A stretch of DNA of 64,000 nt from positions 310,001 to 374,000 of the forward strand of contig NZ_QLMA01000003.1 of NCBI RefSeq assembly GCF_003259435.1, in the 5' to 3' direction. Shown here piece by piece: positions 18,107 to 28,162 of the stretch. The notes under the pieces are model-generated. The model worked only from the letters and a program-made list of their open reading frames with translations. It was not told the DNA's origin and did not search any database. The DNA is from Chitinophaga dinghuensis. Its GTDB lineage: Bacteria > Bacteroidota > Bacteroidia > Chitinophagales > Chitinophagaceae. Made by a program: the position numbers and the translations under genes. Position 1 is the first letter of the stretch; every line of letters starts with the position of its first letter.

Positions 18107-18151
18107 ATGAATGAAAGTAAAATATTGTTATCTGTATAAAATGTCGTTATA

Positions 18152-19345
18152 ATGAAAAAAGTAGTACTGGGATTTAGCGGTGGACTTGATACCTCCTATT
18201 GCGTTAAATATCTGACCGAAGAAAAAGGTTATGAAGTGCATTCAGTGATTGTTAACACAGGCGGTTTTTCTGAAGAAGAACTGAAAGAAATTGAACAACG
18301 CGCGATTAGCCTGGGAGTGAAGAGCCACAAGACTGTAAACGCTATCCGCAGTTACTACGACGGCGTTATCAAATATCTGATCTTCGGTAATGTGCTGAAG
18401 AATAATACCTATCCGCTGAGTGTTTCTGCTGAACGTATGAGTCAGGCGCTGGCGATTGCAGAATATGTAAAAGAAGTTGGGGCCGACGCCGTTGCACACG
18501 GTTCTACCGGTGCTGGTAATGACCAGGTTCGTTTTGATATGGTATTCCATATTATGATCCCAGGTGTGGAAATCATCACGCCGATTCGTGATATGAAACT
18601 GAGCCGTGAAGAGGAAATCACTTACCTGCAGTCAAAAGGCGTAGCGGTGAACTTCGAAAAAGCCATGTACTCTATCAATAAAGGTATCTGGGGAACTTCT
18701 GTTGGCGGTAAGGAAACCCTTACATCCAATGGTATGCTGCCAGAAGCTGCATGGCCTACTCAGTTGACCAAAAACGGCGAAGAACAAGTGAAACTGGTTT
18801 TCGAAAAAGGTGAATTGGTAGGTATCAACGATAAAACATTCGCTCATCCTTCTGAAGCTATTCAATATCTCCAGACACTTGCCGGTCCTTATGCTATTGG
18901 TCGTGATATCCACGTGGGAGACACTATCATCGGTATTAAAGGTCGCGTAGGTTTTGAGGCGGCTGCGCCAATGGTGATTATTAAAGCGCACCATGCACTG
19001 GAAAAACATGTGCTCACCAAATGGCAGCTTAGCTGGAAAGATCAACTGGCGCAATTCTACGGTAACTGGATGCATGAAGGTCAGATTATGGACCCTGTAA
19101 TGCGCGATATCGAAGCATTCCTCCAGCATACGCAGGAAAATGTAAGCGGCGAAGTATTCGTAACACTGATGCCTTACCGCTTCCAGGTGACTGGTATCCA
19201 GAGTCCTTATGATCTGATGAGCAGCAAGTTTGGTAAATATGGCGAGATGAACAGTGGCTGGTCTGGCGATGATGTAAGAGGCTTCAGCAAAATTTTTGGT
19301 AACCAGACAATGATCTGGCATCAGGTTAAAAATTCCAATAGCTAA
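18152..19345 (+). CDS. argG: Argininosuccinate synthase
   Basis: Joins citrulline and aspartate with ATP to make argininosuccinate, the penultimate step of arginine synthesis. The 397-residue protein opens with the N-type ATP pyrophosphatase loop VLGFSGGLDTSYC. Other family blocks are SAERMSQALAIAEY, AHGSTGAGNDQVRFD and SVGGKETLT. The stop is followed at once by argC. Confidence 0.96.
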   Translation: MKKVVLGFSGGLDTSYCVKYLTEEKGYEVHSVIVNTGGFSEEELKEIEQRAISLGVKSHKTVNAIRSYYDGVIKYLIFGNVLKNNTYPLSVSAERMSQALAIAEYVKEVGADAVAHGSTGAGNDQVRFDMVFHIMIPGVEIITPIRDMKLSREEEITYLQSKGVAVNFEKAMYSINKGIWGTSVGGKETLTSNGMLPEAAWPTQLTKNGEEQVKLVFEKGELVGINDKTFAHPSEAIQYLQTLAGPYAIGRDIHVGDTIIGIKGRVGFEAAAPMVIIKAHHALEKHVLTKWQLSWKDQLAQFYGNWMHEGQIMDPVMRDIEAFLQHTQENVSGEVFVTLMPYRFQVTGIQSPYDLMSSKFGKYGEMNSGWSGDDVRGFSKIFGNQTMIWHQVKNSNS

Positions 19346-19348
19346 GTG

Positions 19349-20332
19349 ATGAGTAACAGCAAGAAAATAAAAGCAGGCATCATCGGTGGGGCAGGATACA
19401 CTGGTGGAGAGATGATCCGGCTTTTGCTGAATCACCCGGATGTAACCATTGCATTTGTACACAGTCGCAGTAATGCAGGGAATCCCCTCTACGCTGTACA
19501 TGCTGATCTGCTGGGTGAAACAGACCTTACTTTTACCGGCGAACTGAGTAACGACATTGATGTGATGTTCCTCTGTCTCGGTCATGGTGAATCTAAAAAA
19601 TTTGTGGAAGCAAATGATATTGCTGACCACATCAAAATAATCGATCTCAGTCAGGATTTTCGTTTAGGCGAAACCGTTAAAGACAGAGTATTCGTATATG
19701 GCCTTCCTGAAATGAACAGAGAGGCTATAAAAACCGCCAGGAATATTGCTAATCCTGGTTGTTTTGCTACTGCTATTCAGTTAGGACTGCTGCCTTTGGC
19801 GAAAGCGGGTCTTCTGAAAGAAGTACATACTACAGGTATTACCGGTTCTACCGGCGCAGGTCAGAGCCTGCAGGCCACTTCCCATTTTACCTGGAGATCC
19901 AATAATATCTCTACCTATAAGGTACTTACACACCAACATCTGAAAGAAATCCGACGAAGCCTGCAACTGTTGCAGCCTGGATATACAGCAGATGTAAACT
20001 TTGTACCGGTAAGAGGCGATTTCCCAAGAGGTATCTGGGTGACTTCCTATCAGCAGAGTGATCTGTCATTGGAAGCCGCTGTGCAGTTATACCAGGATTT
20101 TTATGCTGGTCATCCATTCACGCATGTGAGCACAAAACAGATCGACCTCAAACAGGTGGTAAATACCAATAAAGTGCTGATACAGTTAGAGAAAGTAGGA
20201 GATAAACTGGTCATTCATTCTATTGAGGATAATCTGCTGAAAGGCGCTTCCGGTCAGGCTGTACAGAATATGAACCTGATGTGCGGACTGGATGAAACGG
20301 CGGGACTCAAATTGAAGTCCATCGTTTTCTAA
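19349..20332 (+). CDS. argC: N-acetyl/N-succinyl-gamma-glutamyl-phosphate reductase
   Basis: NADPH-dependent reduction of the N-acylglutamyl phosphate to the semialdehyde. The 327-residue protein has the Rossmann motif GIIGGAGYTGGEMIRLL, the catalytic cysteine in NPGCFATA (about residue 140) and GITGSTGAGQSL. The ATG at 19349 is 3 nt after the argG stop; a GTG directly before it is also in frame. It is slightly shorter than E. coli ArgC and of the type seen in other Bacteroidota. Confidence 0.94.
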   Translation: MSNSKKIKAGIIGGAGYTGGEMIRLLLNHPDVTIAFVHSRSNAGNPLYAVHADLLGETDLTFTGELSNDIDVMFLCLGHGESKKFVEANDIADHIKIIDLSQDFRLGETVKDRVFVYGLPEMNREAIKTARNIANPGCFATAIQLGLLPLAKAGLLKEVHTTGITGSTGAGQSLQATSHFTWRSNNISTYKVLTHQHLKEIRRSLQLLQPGYTADVNFVPVRGDFPRGIWVTSYQQSDLSLEAAVQLYQDFYAGHPFTHVSTKQIDLKQVVNTNKVLIQLEKVGDKLVIHSIEDNLLKGASGQAVQNMNLMCGLDETAGLKLKSIVF

Positions 20333-20364
20333 ACCATTTTTTCATTGTCAATCTGAATTTACAA

Positions 20365-21489
20365 ATGAAACTTTTCGACGTTTATCCCGTAAACAATATA
20401 GTAATTGATAAAGCACTGGGCGCAAATGTCTGGGATGATCAGGGAACTGAATATCTGGACATGTACGGCGGTCACGCAGTAATTTCCATTGGGCATACCC
20501 ACCCGCATTATGTGAAACGGCTGACAGACCAGTTGCATAAAATAGGCTTCTATTCCAATTCCATCAAGATGCCGCTGCAGGAACAACTGGCAGCCTTATT
20601 GGGGAAAATTTCAGGAAAGGAAGATTATCAACTTTTCCTCTGCAACTCTGGCGCAGAAGCCAATGAGAATGCATTAAAGCTCGCGTCTTTCCATAACGGT
20701 AAGAAAAAAGTAATTGCTTTCAGGAAATCTTTCCATGGCCGTACTTCTCTTGCTGTAGCTGCAACCGATAATCCAAAGATTGTAGCGCCGGTAAATGAAA
20801 CAGATAATATTGTTTTTCTGCCTTGGGAAGACATTGCTGCACTGGAGCAGGCATTTAAAGACCATGAAGTATCTTCTGTTATCATTGAAGGTATCCAGGG
20901 TGTTGGCGGTATCCGTGTAGCCAGCGAGGCTTTCCTTCAAAAGATCCGTTCTCTCTGCGATGCGCACAATGCAGTATTCATTGCGGATTCCGTACAGTGC
21001 GGATATGGCAGAAGCGGTAAATTCTTTTCACATGACTATGCCGGCGTAAATGCTGATATCTATACCATGGCTAAAGGCATGGGAAATGGTTTCCCGATCG
21101 GCGGTATTATCATCTCTCCAAAAATTGCCCCTAGTTATGGTATGCTTGGTACTACCTTCGGTGGTAACCATCTTGCATGTGCCGCAGCCCTGGCTGTTTT
21201 GGAGGTGATCGAATCCGAAAATCTGTTGCAGAATGCAGCGAATATCGGAGAATACCTGATCGCTGAACTGAAACAATTCCAGCAAGTATTGGAAGTTAGA
21301 GGTCGTGGTCTGATGATTGGTATCGAACTGCCGGAAGAACTGGCGCACGTTAGGAAGAATCTGCTGGGAGATCATAAGATTTTCACCGGTGAGGCTAAGC
21401 CAAATGTAATTCGCCTGCTGCCTTCTCTGGCACTGACCAAAGCAAATGCAGATCAATTTTTAGAAGCATTCAGAAAAGAAGTGAAATAA
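20365..21489 (+). CDS. argD: N-acylornithine aminotransferase (class III)
   Basis: PLP-dependent transfer of an amino group to the N-acylglutamate semialdehyde. The 374-residue class-III aminotransferase shows NSGAEANENALKLA, FRKSFHGRTSLAV, FIADSVQCGYGRSG and the PLP lysine in YTMAKGMGNGFPIG. It lies 32 bp after argC and 2 bp before argF', consistent with one transcript. Confidence 0.94.
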   Translation: MKLFDVYPVNNIVIDKALGANVWDDQGTEYLDMYGGHAVISIGHTHPHYVKRLTDQLHKIGFYSNSIKMPLQEQLAALLGKISGKEDYQLFLCNSGAEANENALKLASFHNGKKKVIAFRKSFHGRTSLAVAATDNPKIVAPVNETDNIVFLPWEDIAALEQAFKDHEVSSVIIEGIQGVGGIRVASEAFLQKIRSLCDAHNAVFIADSVQCGYGRSGKFFSHDYAGVNADIYTMAKGMGNGFPIGGIIISPKIAPSYGMLGTTFGGNHLACAAALAVLEVIESENLLQNAANIGEYLIAELKQFQQVLEVRGRGLMIGIELPEELAHVRKNLLGDHKIFTGEAKPNVIRLLPSLALTKANADQFLEAFRKEVK

Positions 21490-21491
21490 TA

Positions 21492-22445
21492 ATGAAACAG
21501 TTTATTTCAACAGCCGATGTTCCCAGTGTCCCGCGTTTGGTGGAGATTGCACTGGAGTACAAGAAAAATCCCTTCAAGGATAGAGAATTAGGAAAAGATA
21601 AGACATTGGGAATGATATTCCTGAATCCTAGCTTACGTACACGTTTGAGTACGCAGGTAGCTGCAAAGCAGTTGGGTATGGAACCAATCGTTTTCAATAT
21701 TGATAAAGAAGGGTGGCAGCTGGAAATGAATGACGGCGTTATCATGAACGGGAATACTTCCGAACACGTAAAAGAAGCCGCTGCGGTGATGGGACAATAT
21801 TTCGATATCCTGGCCATCCGCACATTCCCTGGACTGAAAAACAAAGAAGAAGACTATACAGAGAAATATATCAATCAGTTCATCAAGTATGCCGGTGTGC
21901 CGGTGGTAAGCCTGGAAAGCGCTACCCTGCACCCACTGCAAAGTCTGACCGACGTGATCACCATGAAGGAAAGATGGCAGGAAAACCGCAAACCGAAAGT
22001 GGTAATGACCTGGGCGCCGCATGTAAAAGCGCTCCCACAGGCAGTTCCTAACTCATTTGCTCAATGGGTGAATGCATGGGGAGAAGCCGATTTCGTTATC
22101 ACTCATCCGGAAGGTTATGAACTGGACGAGAAATTCACCAATGGCGCCCGCATTGAATACAATCAGGACGAAGCGCTGAAGGATGCTGATTTTGTATACG
22201 TGAAGAACTGGTCTTCCTATAAAGACTATGGAAAAATCACTTGTACAGACAGTAGCTGGATGGTTACAAATGATAAACTCAAACATACCAATAACGCAAA
22301 GGTAATGCACTGTTTGCCTGTGAGAAGAAATGTGGTGATTGCGGACGAAGTGCTGGATGGACCTAATTCCATCGTTATTCCTGAAGCAGGCAACCGTGTA
22401 TGGGCTGCACAGGCGGTATTGAGTGAAATATTAAAAGGATTATGA
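21492..22445 (+). CDS. argF': N-succinylornithine carbamoyltransferase
   Basis: Transfers a carbamoyl group to an N-acylated ornithine, replacing classical ornithine carbamoyltransferase. The 317-residue protein has the carbamoyl-phosphate site NPSLRTRLSTQ (about 45-55), HPLQSLTDV and HCLPVRRN. At position 90 it has Ser (NTS90EH). In the Bacteroides fragilis succinylornithine enzyme this residue is Pro90, and in Xanthomonas acetylornithine transcarbamylase it is Glu92. Published exchange of that Glu for small residues switched preference to succinylornithine, so the sequence points to succinylated intermediates. The stop overlaps argB by 4 bp. Confidence 0.92.
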   Translation: MKQFISTADVPSVPRLVEIALEYKKNPFKDRELGKDKTLGMIFLNPSLRTRLSTQVAAKQLGMEPIVFNIDKEGWQLEMNDGVIMNGNTSEHVKEAAAVMGQYFDILAIRTFPGLKNKEEDYTEKYINQFIKYAGVPVVSLESATLHPLQSLTDVITMKERWQENRKPKVVMTWAPHVKALPQAVPNSFAQWVNAWGEADFVITHPEGYELDEKFTNGARIEYNQDEALKDADFVYVKNWSSYKDYGKITCTDSSWMVTNDKLKHTNNAKVMHCLPVRRNVVIADEVLDGPNSIVIPEAGNRVWAAQAVLSEILKGL

Positions 22446-23230
22446 TCGACCTGTTTATCATTAAAGTAGGCGGAAACGTAATCGATAACCCGGCATTGCT
22501 GCAAACTTTCCTTGGAAAGTTTGCAGCAATTTCCGCTAAAAAGATACTCATTCATGGCGGCGGAAAAGTAGCCACCAGGATTGGAGACAAGCTGGGAATT
22601 GAATCGAAATATGTAGACGGACGCCGCATCACGGACGCAGATACAATTGACGTTGTTACGATGGTGTATGGTGGTCTCGTTAATAAGCAATTAGTCGCGC
22701 AACTGCAGTCCCGCAACTGCAACGCGATTGGTTTGACTGGAGCAGATGCCAACATCATTCCTGCTACCAAACGTCCTGTAAAGGAAATTGATTTCGGATT
22801 CGTTGGCGATGTAAGAACTACCGAATTAAATACGGCGCCGTTGATTTCCTTATTGGAAGGCGGCGTTACGCCGGTATTTGCTCCGCTGACACATGATGGA
22901 AAAGGACAGATACTGAATACCAATGCAGATACTATTGCTTCCTCACTGGCGATTGCATTGTCGAAGAAATATAATGTCAGACTGATATACTGTTTTGAGA
23001 AGAAAGGGGTATTGAGTGATCCGAATGATGATAACGCAGTAATCAACCTGATCAACAAAGAAATTTATCAGCAGTTGATGGACCAGAAGGTATTGTCGGA
23101 CGGCATTCTGCCTAAGCTGGACAATGCTTTCGGTGCAATTAATAACGGAGTGAAGGAAGTGCTGATTGGCCATGCCGAAGATGTGTTGAGTAATACAACA
23201 GCAACGGTAGCAGGCACCTTAATTTGCTAA
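22442..23230 (+). CDS. argB: N-acylglutamate kinase
   Basis: Phosphorylates the gamma-carboxyl of N-acylglutamate with ATP. The 262-residue amino-acid-kinase fold shows IIKVGGNVID, LIHGGGKVATRIGDKLG and INTNADTIA-type blocks (here LNTNADTIASSLAIAL). Start and the preceding stop overlap as ATGA. The short length is typical of the non-hexameric, less feedback-sensitive class, but regulation cannot be read directly. Confidence 0.93.
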   Translation: MIDLFIIKVGGNVIDNPALLQTFLGKFAAISAKKILIHGGGKVATRIGDKLGIESKYVDGRRITDADTIDVVTMVYGGLVNKQLVAQLQSRNCNAIGLTGADANIIPATKRPVKEIDFGFVGDVRTTELNTAPLISLLEGGVTPVFAPLTHDGKGQILNTNADTIASSLAIALSKKYNVRLIYCFEKKGVLSDPNDDNAVINLINKEIYQQLMDQKVLSDGILPKLDNAFGAINNGVKEVLIGHAEDVLSNTTATVAGTLIC

Positions 23231-23232
23231 CT

Positions 23233-24297
23233 ATGTGGAACGAAAAATTATATGATGTGGCAGTAGCGCTGCTGAAGCAGATGATTGCTACCCCATCATT
23301 AAGCAGAGAAGAAGACGGAACAGCTACGCTGATCAGTGAATTTCTGACTGCCATGGAGATACCGCATGAACGGCATCTGAACAATATCTGGGCCTACAAC
23401 AAACATTTTAACCCGGCGAAACCTAGTATCCTGTTGAATTCTCATCATGATACGGTAAAGCCGAATCCACAGTACACCCGTGATCCATTTAGTCCGGATG
23501 TGGTGGAGGGTAAATTATATGGTCTGGGTAGTAATGATGCAGGTGGATGTTTAGTGAGTCTTATCGCGACATTCCTGCATTTTTATCATCGTGAGGATCT
23601 GAAATATAATATCATACTCACTGCCACTGCAGAAGAAGAAATCAGCGGTGTCAATGGTATTGAAAGTATTATAGAGAGATTGCCAGCCATCGAATTTGCA
23701 ATTGTAGGCGAGCCTACGCAAACGCAGTTGGCAGTAGCGGAAAAAGGGCTGATGGTACTGGATTGCACCAGTACTGGTAAAGCAGGACACGCTGCTCGTG
23801 AAGAAGGAGAGAACGCCTTGTATAAAGCTTTACCGGATCTGATGTGGTTCAGGGACTTTCGTTTCCCTAAAACATCTGAAACATTGGGCCCTGTGAAGAT
23901 GAGTGTAACGGTGATCAATACCTCCAATAAAGCGCATAACGTTGTACCGGCAGATTGCACCTTTGTAGTAGATGTTCGTGCCAACGATCAGTATACGCTG
24001 GAAGAACTGCTGGAAATCATACAAGCGAATGTACAATCAGAAGTGAAGCCACGTAGCATGCGTATGCGTCCATCTTTTATACCGATGGATCATCCGTTTG
24101 TGCAGGCTGGCATTGCGGTTGGTAAAACCTGTTATGGATCTCCTACCACCTCTGATCAGGCATTAATCCCTGCAACGAGTGTGAAAATGGGACCTGGCGA
24201 TTCTGCGAGGTCACATACCGCGGATGAGTACATTTATCTCACCGAAATAAAAGACGGGATAGAGAGTTATATAAAATTGTTGGAAGCCATTAACTAG
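23233..24297 (+). CDS. argE: M20-family N-acylornithine/citrulline deacylase
   Basis: A zinc hydrolase that removes the acyl group from N-acylcitrulline or N-acylornithine. With ArgF' in the pathway, N-acylcitrulline is the expected substrate. The 354-residue protein has the M20 metal motifs NSHHDTVKP, GLGSNDAGG, TAEEEISG and VGEPT. I chose ATG 23233, 2 bp after the argB stop, over an in-frame TTG inside argB. Confidence 0.9.
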   Translation: MWNEKLYDVAVALLKQMIATPSLSREEDGTATLISEFLTAMEIPHERHLNNIWAYNKHFNPAKPSILLNSHHDTVKPNPQYTRDPFSPDVVEGKLYGLGSNDAGGCLVSLIATFLHFYHREDLKYNIILTATAEEEISGVNGIESIIERLPAIEFAIVGEPTQTQLAVAEKGLMVLDCTSTGKAGHAAREEGENALYKALPDLMWFRDFRFPKTSETLGPVKMSVTVINTSNKAHNVVPADCTFVVDVRANDQYTLEELLEIIQANVQSEVKPRSMRMRPSFIPMDHPFVQAGIAVGKTCYGSPTTSDQALIPATSVKMGPGDSARSHTADEYIYLTEIKDGIESYIKLLEAIN

Positions 24298-24310
24298 AAA
24301 TATCTGAATT

Positions 24311-25645
24311 ATGAAATTGTGGCAAAAAGATAAGACATCACTGGCAGCAGTAGAGAAGTTCACCGTGGGGAAAGACCGCGAGATGGATGCCTTCCTGGCG
24401 CCATTTGATGTACTGGGTTCTATGGCCCACATTACCATGCTGGAATCTATCGGTTTGCTGGAAGCTGAGGAGCTGACAGTACTGAAAGCAGAGCTGCGTA
24501 AGATATATCATGAAATCCAGGAAGGAAACTTCGTACTGGAAGCGGATGTAGAAGATATACACTCTCAGGTGGAACTCTTGCTGACACGTCGTTTGGGCGA
24601 AGTAGGCAAGAAGATACACAGTGGTCGTTCCCGTAATGACCAGGTGTTGGTGGATCTAAAGCTGTTTCTGCGTCATGAGTTGCAGTTGGTAGTAGAGGAA
24701 TTAAAATCACTCTTCGATCTGTTGCAGCAACAGAGTGAGCATTATAAAAATCATTTGATTCCAGGATACACGCATTTACAGATTGCGATGCCATCTTCTT
24801 TCGGATTGTGGTTTGGCGCGTATGCAGAGAGCCTGGTGGATGACTTGACCATGTTACAGGGAGCATATCGGGTAGTGAATAAGAATCCGCTGGGTTCTGC
24901 TGCCGGTTATGGTTCTTCGTTCCCCCTTGACCGTGAGTTAACCACTTCTTTGTTAGGATTTGATAGCCTGAACTATAATGTGGTGTATGCACAGATGGGT
25001 CGTGGTAAAACAGAAAAGCTGGTAGCCTTCGCCCTGGCAGGTATTGGCGCCACCCTGGCCAAAATGGCGATGGATGCTTGTATGTTCATGAATCAGAACT
25101 TTGGTTTTATCAGTTTCCCTGATGAACTGACCACCGGTTCCAGTATCATGCCACACAAAAAGAATCCGGATGTATGGGAACTGATTCGTAGCCATGGTAA
25201 CAAACTGCAGGCATTGCCGAATGAAATTGCCATGATGATTACTAATCTTCCTTCCGGCTACCATCGCGATTTACAGCTGCTGAAAGAAAATCTTTTCCCT
25301 GCCTTCCAGGCATTGAAAGATTGTATTCAGATGAGTAAACTGATGCTGGAGAATATTCGTATCAAGGAGAATATCCTGGATGATGAAAAGTACCAGTATT
25401 TGTTTAGCGTAGAAGTGGTGAATAACCTGGTATTACAGGGTATGCCTTTCCGTGAGGCGTATAAAAAAGTGGGAATGGATATTGAGCATGGCACTTTCTC
25501 TCCTGAAAAAGAAGTGAAGCATACGCATGCTGGTAGCATCGGAAATCTGTGTACTGCACAGATTGCGGCGCAGATGGACCAGGTATTGCAAGGGTTCCCA
25601 TTTGAAAATGTGGATAAAGCGCTGGAGAAATTGCTGAATAGTTAA
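24311..25645 (+). CDS. argH: Argininosuccinate lyase
   Basis: Splits argininosuccinate into arginine and fumarate. The 444-residue fumarase/aspartase-superfamily protein shows EDIHSQVE, HSGRSRNDQV, GYTHLQIAMP and the signature GSSIMPHKKNPD. It is the last gene of the operon and is followed by a terminator at 25695. Confidence 0.95.
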   Translation: MKLWQKDKTSLAAVEKFTVGKDREMDAFLAPFDVLGSMAHITMLESIGLLEAEELTVLKAELRKIYHEIQEGNFVLEADVEDIHSQVELLLTRRLGEVGKKIHSGRSRNDQVLVDLKLFLRHELQLVVEELKSLFDLLQQQSEHYKNHLIPGYTHLQIAMPSSFGLWFGAYAESLVDDLTMLQGAYRVVNKNPLGSAAGYGSSFPLDRELTTSLLGFDSLNYNVVYAQMGRGKTEKLVAFALAGIGATLAKMAMDACMFMNQNFGFISFPDELTTGSSIMPHKKNPDVWELIRSHGNKLQALPNEIAMMITNLPSGYHRDLQLLKENLFPAFQALKDCIQMSKLMLENIRIKENILDDEKYQYLFSVEVVNNLVLQGMPFREAYKKVGMDIEHGTFSPEKEVKHTHAGSIGNLCTAQIAAQMDQVLQGFPFENVDKALEKLLNS

Positions 25646-25694
25646 TTACTTTTGCGACAGATAAAGATCAAATCTTTGTTGACGATAAAGAGAG

Positions 25695-25727
25695 AACCGG
25701 GTAAGTTTCTTGCCCGGTTTTTTATTT
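25695..25727 (+). terminator. Terminator of the arginine operon
   Basis: A stem AACCGGGTAAG / CTTGCCCGGTT around a short T loop, followed by a T-rich tail, 50 bp after argH. Confidence 0.8.
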
Positions 25728-25869
25728 TGAAATAGTTTTCCTGTTGATTGTTTTTTTGAAATGTGAAAACATTTGTTGTAATATTGGAGCTGCTTGTAGC
25801 AATGTTTGTTCCCGATTAACGACTCATTATAAAAATTAGCGGATTAAGATTCCTATAACCTAAACTAAT

Positions 25870-26790
25870 ATGAGAGCTTATTTTGTACTGCTGTGTGGCC
25901 TTGTTTTGTCCACATTTACAGCGTTTTCCCAGGAAATGCAGAAGACTATTAAATTTCCTCCAAACTATAAGGTGGGAGATTATGTCACCTTTTTATCTGC
26001 GAAGGCAGAATCTGCTGCTGCCAGTGGGTTTTATGAGATTTCAGTTTCCTGTCTGCGAGGGAATCATGCATCAGCTTCGGTGCATTTGGTGAGTACATCC
26101 CATGGTAATCCTGGTATTTGGAGGGAAGCAGGTAAAATCAATAGTAACCCATATGGTGCAACTGAGAAGAATGCATTTACAGTAGACGTTATGGGAGAGG
26201 GATATAGCTGCAAAATGCGGATAAGGGCAACAGGCGTTTATGGAGACAATGATACCATGGTTATACATATCAAAGTTGCCTCGCGCGCTATGACTTTTTC
26301 CTGGACGGAAATATTTGAGAATGGTACAGAAACGGCTGTGGTTCCCCGTGCTCCTATGACTGCAGATTGGAATCTTTGGGTAGGGAATCCGGTTTATCCA
26401 GATGCAGCGAAAATAGCCCTCAAAGCCGATGTGAATGGCAATGTTGGTATTGGCACAGAGAACCCTTCTGAAAAATTATCTGTTGCTGGAACGGTATTGG
26501 CAAAGAAGGTAAAGGTGACTGCTACCGGATGGCCGGATTATGTATTTGATGCTGGCTATAGCCTCCCATCATTGCAGCAGGTGGAGCAGTACATTAAAGC
26601 AAACAATCATCTTCCAGAAGTGCCATCTGCGGCTGAAGTAGCAACAAATGGTCAAGATTTGGGAGAGATGAATAAAGTATTGCTGAAGAAAATAGAAGAG
26701 TTGACATTATATCTGATTCATCAGCAGCAAAAGTATGATGAGGAGATAGCAGGATTGAAGAAAGAGGTAGAAAAATTGAAAAAGAAATAG
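25870..26790 (+). CDS. Secreted surface protein with tail-fibre-like C-terminal module
   Basis: A 306-residue protein with a signal peptide ending near TAFSQ. The middle region is predicted beta-rich without a known fold. The C-terminal third has a recurrent Bacteroidota module: [18 protein letters not shown], then [18 protein letters not shown], a LEEVEQYI-like helix with NNHLPEVPS, and a final coiled coil rich in Lys/Glu. This module resembles the end of phage-tail-fibre-like and adhesin proteins and probably drives trimerisation. No phage genes are nearby, so a surface protein is more likely. It stands alone at the edge of the accessory island. Confidence 0.7.
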   Translation: MRAYFVLLCGLVLSTFTAFSQEMQKTIKFPPNYKVGDYVTFLSAKAESAAASGFYEISVSCLRGNHASASVHLVSTSHGNPGIWREAGKINSNPYGATEKNAFTVDVMGEGYSCKMRIRATGVYGDNDTMVIHIKVASRAMTFSWTEIFENGTETAVVPRAPMTADWNLWVGNPVYPDAAKIALKADVNGNVGIGTENPSEKLSVAGTVLAKKVKVTATGWPDYVFDAGYSLPSLQQVEQYIKANNHLPEVPSAAEVATNGQDLGEMNKVLLKKIEELTLYLIHQQQKYDEEIAGLKKEVEKLKKK

Positions 26791-26799
26791 TTATAAAAA

Positions 26800-26825
26800 A
26801 GCCTTCCGGCACGCGGAAGGCCATA
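26800..26825. terminator. Hairpin between convergent genes
   Basis: GCCTTCCG / CGGAAGGC stem, preceded by an A6 run and so best suited to terminating the minus-strand gene; it lies between two convergent stops. Confidence 0.6.
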
Positions 26826-26850
26826 TATTCATGGATAAAGGGAATCGTAT

Positions 26851-27258
26851 TTACAAGGCAGGAGCTCCTGTACCGTCAACGATAACTTCTTCTGCCACTC
26901 CGTTATTAATCATACGTACTGAATAGCGATCAACGCCATTAACAGTTTTGAGTGGAGTTACGTCATAAAGGGAAGCCCCGTATTTATTTTGGAATGTACT
27001 CAGTACATCAGGGGAAACATAACCTTCTCTTACAGGGAGTGCGGGTTGAGGCCACATCATTCTGTAGTAATAATCATTCGAATTCATATTCATATTGCTC
27101 ATGGATATGTAACGATCATGTTTACGTTCCCTTCTTTCTTCTCGTCTTTCTTCTCTCATCATGCGATGCCGGTGACTGGCAAATGCTGTTGATGGTGTCA
27201 TGGCAATGGTTGTCATACCCATACCAGCTGCTAATAAATAAACTATCACCTTTTTCAT
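26851..27258 (-). CDS. Small secreted basic protein, unknown
   Basis: A 135-residue protein with a signal peptide (hydrophobic to about residue 27, cleavage near AFA). A run of Arg, Glu and His follows (MREERREERRERKHDRY), then an Asn/Met/Tyr-rich stretch and a C-terminal part (about 80-135) with a small beta domain resembling periplasmic YpeB/PepSY-like folds. I do not recognise the family. It is probably a cell-envelope protein. Confidence 0.6.
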   Translation of the reverse strand: MKKVIVYLLAAGMGMTTIAMTPSTAFASHRHRMMREERREERRERKHDRYISMSNMNMNSNDYYYRMMWPQPALPVREGYVSPDVLSTFQNKYGASLYDVTPLKTVNGVDRYSVRMINNGVAEEVIVDGTGAPAL

Positions 27259-27766
27259 AACCTTGATTTTTTGAGATGATTAGAACCTATTTTGCCCTAT
27301 AAAGGTCCGATATTATGTGTTAAAGTGCGCATATCTGGCGAGGTCTGGGCTTGGTGCAAACTCGACCTTATATGGAATAACTATTTGTAACAGAGTAGGT
27401 AGGGATATATAACAACTTGAACAGTTGGGGGCAATTTTAACATAGTATAAATATTGGATTTGGGCAATGTGAGGCGCGCCACAGGGAACGTACATGCTCT
27501 TTAAGTCAACATCTTAATCCTATTTGTAGGATGATGAAATAGCAATAAAAGAAGATGCTTCATATATTCGTTGCTATAAAGAAGAATTTTTGTACACTGT
27601 GAAACTATGAAAATGTAGCTGTCCTTATACCTGAAGCGAAAGCCGCTGATAATTTCCGTACATACTTCTTGGCGTTAACCAATTTGTAACATTTACCGTG
27701 TTAAGACTGTGATTACCCTTGATGGCGAATCCAAAGATGTATATACAAGGTCAATTCGTTAATATA
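27259..27766. other. Noncoding gap at the left edge of the toxin island
   Basis: About 500 bp with no supportable gene. An open stretch at 27612-27689 reads as VAVLIPEAKAADNF... and looks like the end of a decayed coding sequence, but it has no start and I cannot assign it. Base composition becomes AT-rich from here to 34.4 kb. Confidence 0.4.
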
Positions 27767-28129
27767 ATGATGAAAAAAATACTAGATATACTTGCACTTT
27801 TATTAATGGGTGTAATTGTACTAATTGAAACAGGTAGTAGAAATTATATTGTACTAGCAATACTTTATTACATATTGATTGCCTCTGTTTATTATCACTA
27901 TAGATATATTATAATAGGCAAAAAATATTATAATACTGATGAAGGGCGGCCTATTTGGTCTATAATTCTTAATAATATATGTTTTTATGCCGGAATAGGA
28001 GGGGTATTTACTTTGTGGAGCGACTGGACGAGTTATCCTTGGTATCTTCTTTTACCTAGATTACTAGTTTGGATTATGGTGGGAATATTTCCAATAATTT
28101 ATTATAAGAATCTTTGGAAAAAGGAATAA
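27767..28129 (+). CDS. Small integral membrane protein, possible immunity protein
   Basis: About 120 residues starting MMKKILDILALLLMG, with four hydrophobic segments and a C-terminus ending NLWKKE. An earlier ATG at 27722 is possible. AT-rich, with no recognised family. It lies immediately before an Rhs tip remnant, in the position an inner-membrane immunity protein would take for a lost toxin tip. This role is inferred only from context. Confidence 0.5.
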   Translation: MMKKILDILALLLMGVIVLIETGSRNYIVLAILYYILIASVYYHYRYIIIGKKYYNTDEGRPIWSIILNNICFYAGIGGVFTLWSDWTSYPWYLLLPRLLVWIMVGIFPIIYYKNLWKKE

Positions 28130-28162
28130 GATGAATTAGAAGTAAAGGAGATATTAAAATGA

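Noticed and set aside
25870-26790. Prophage tail fibre
   Set aside because: The C-terminal module is shared with Bacteroidota surface proteins and no other phage gene is present.
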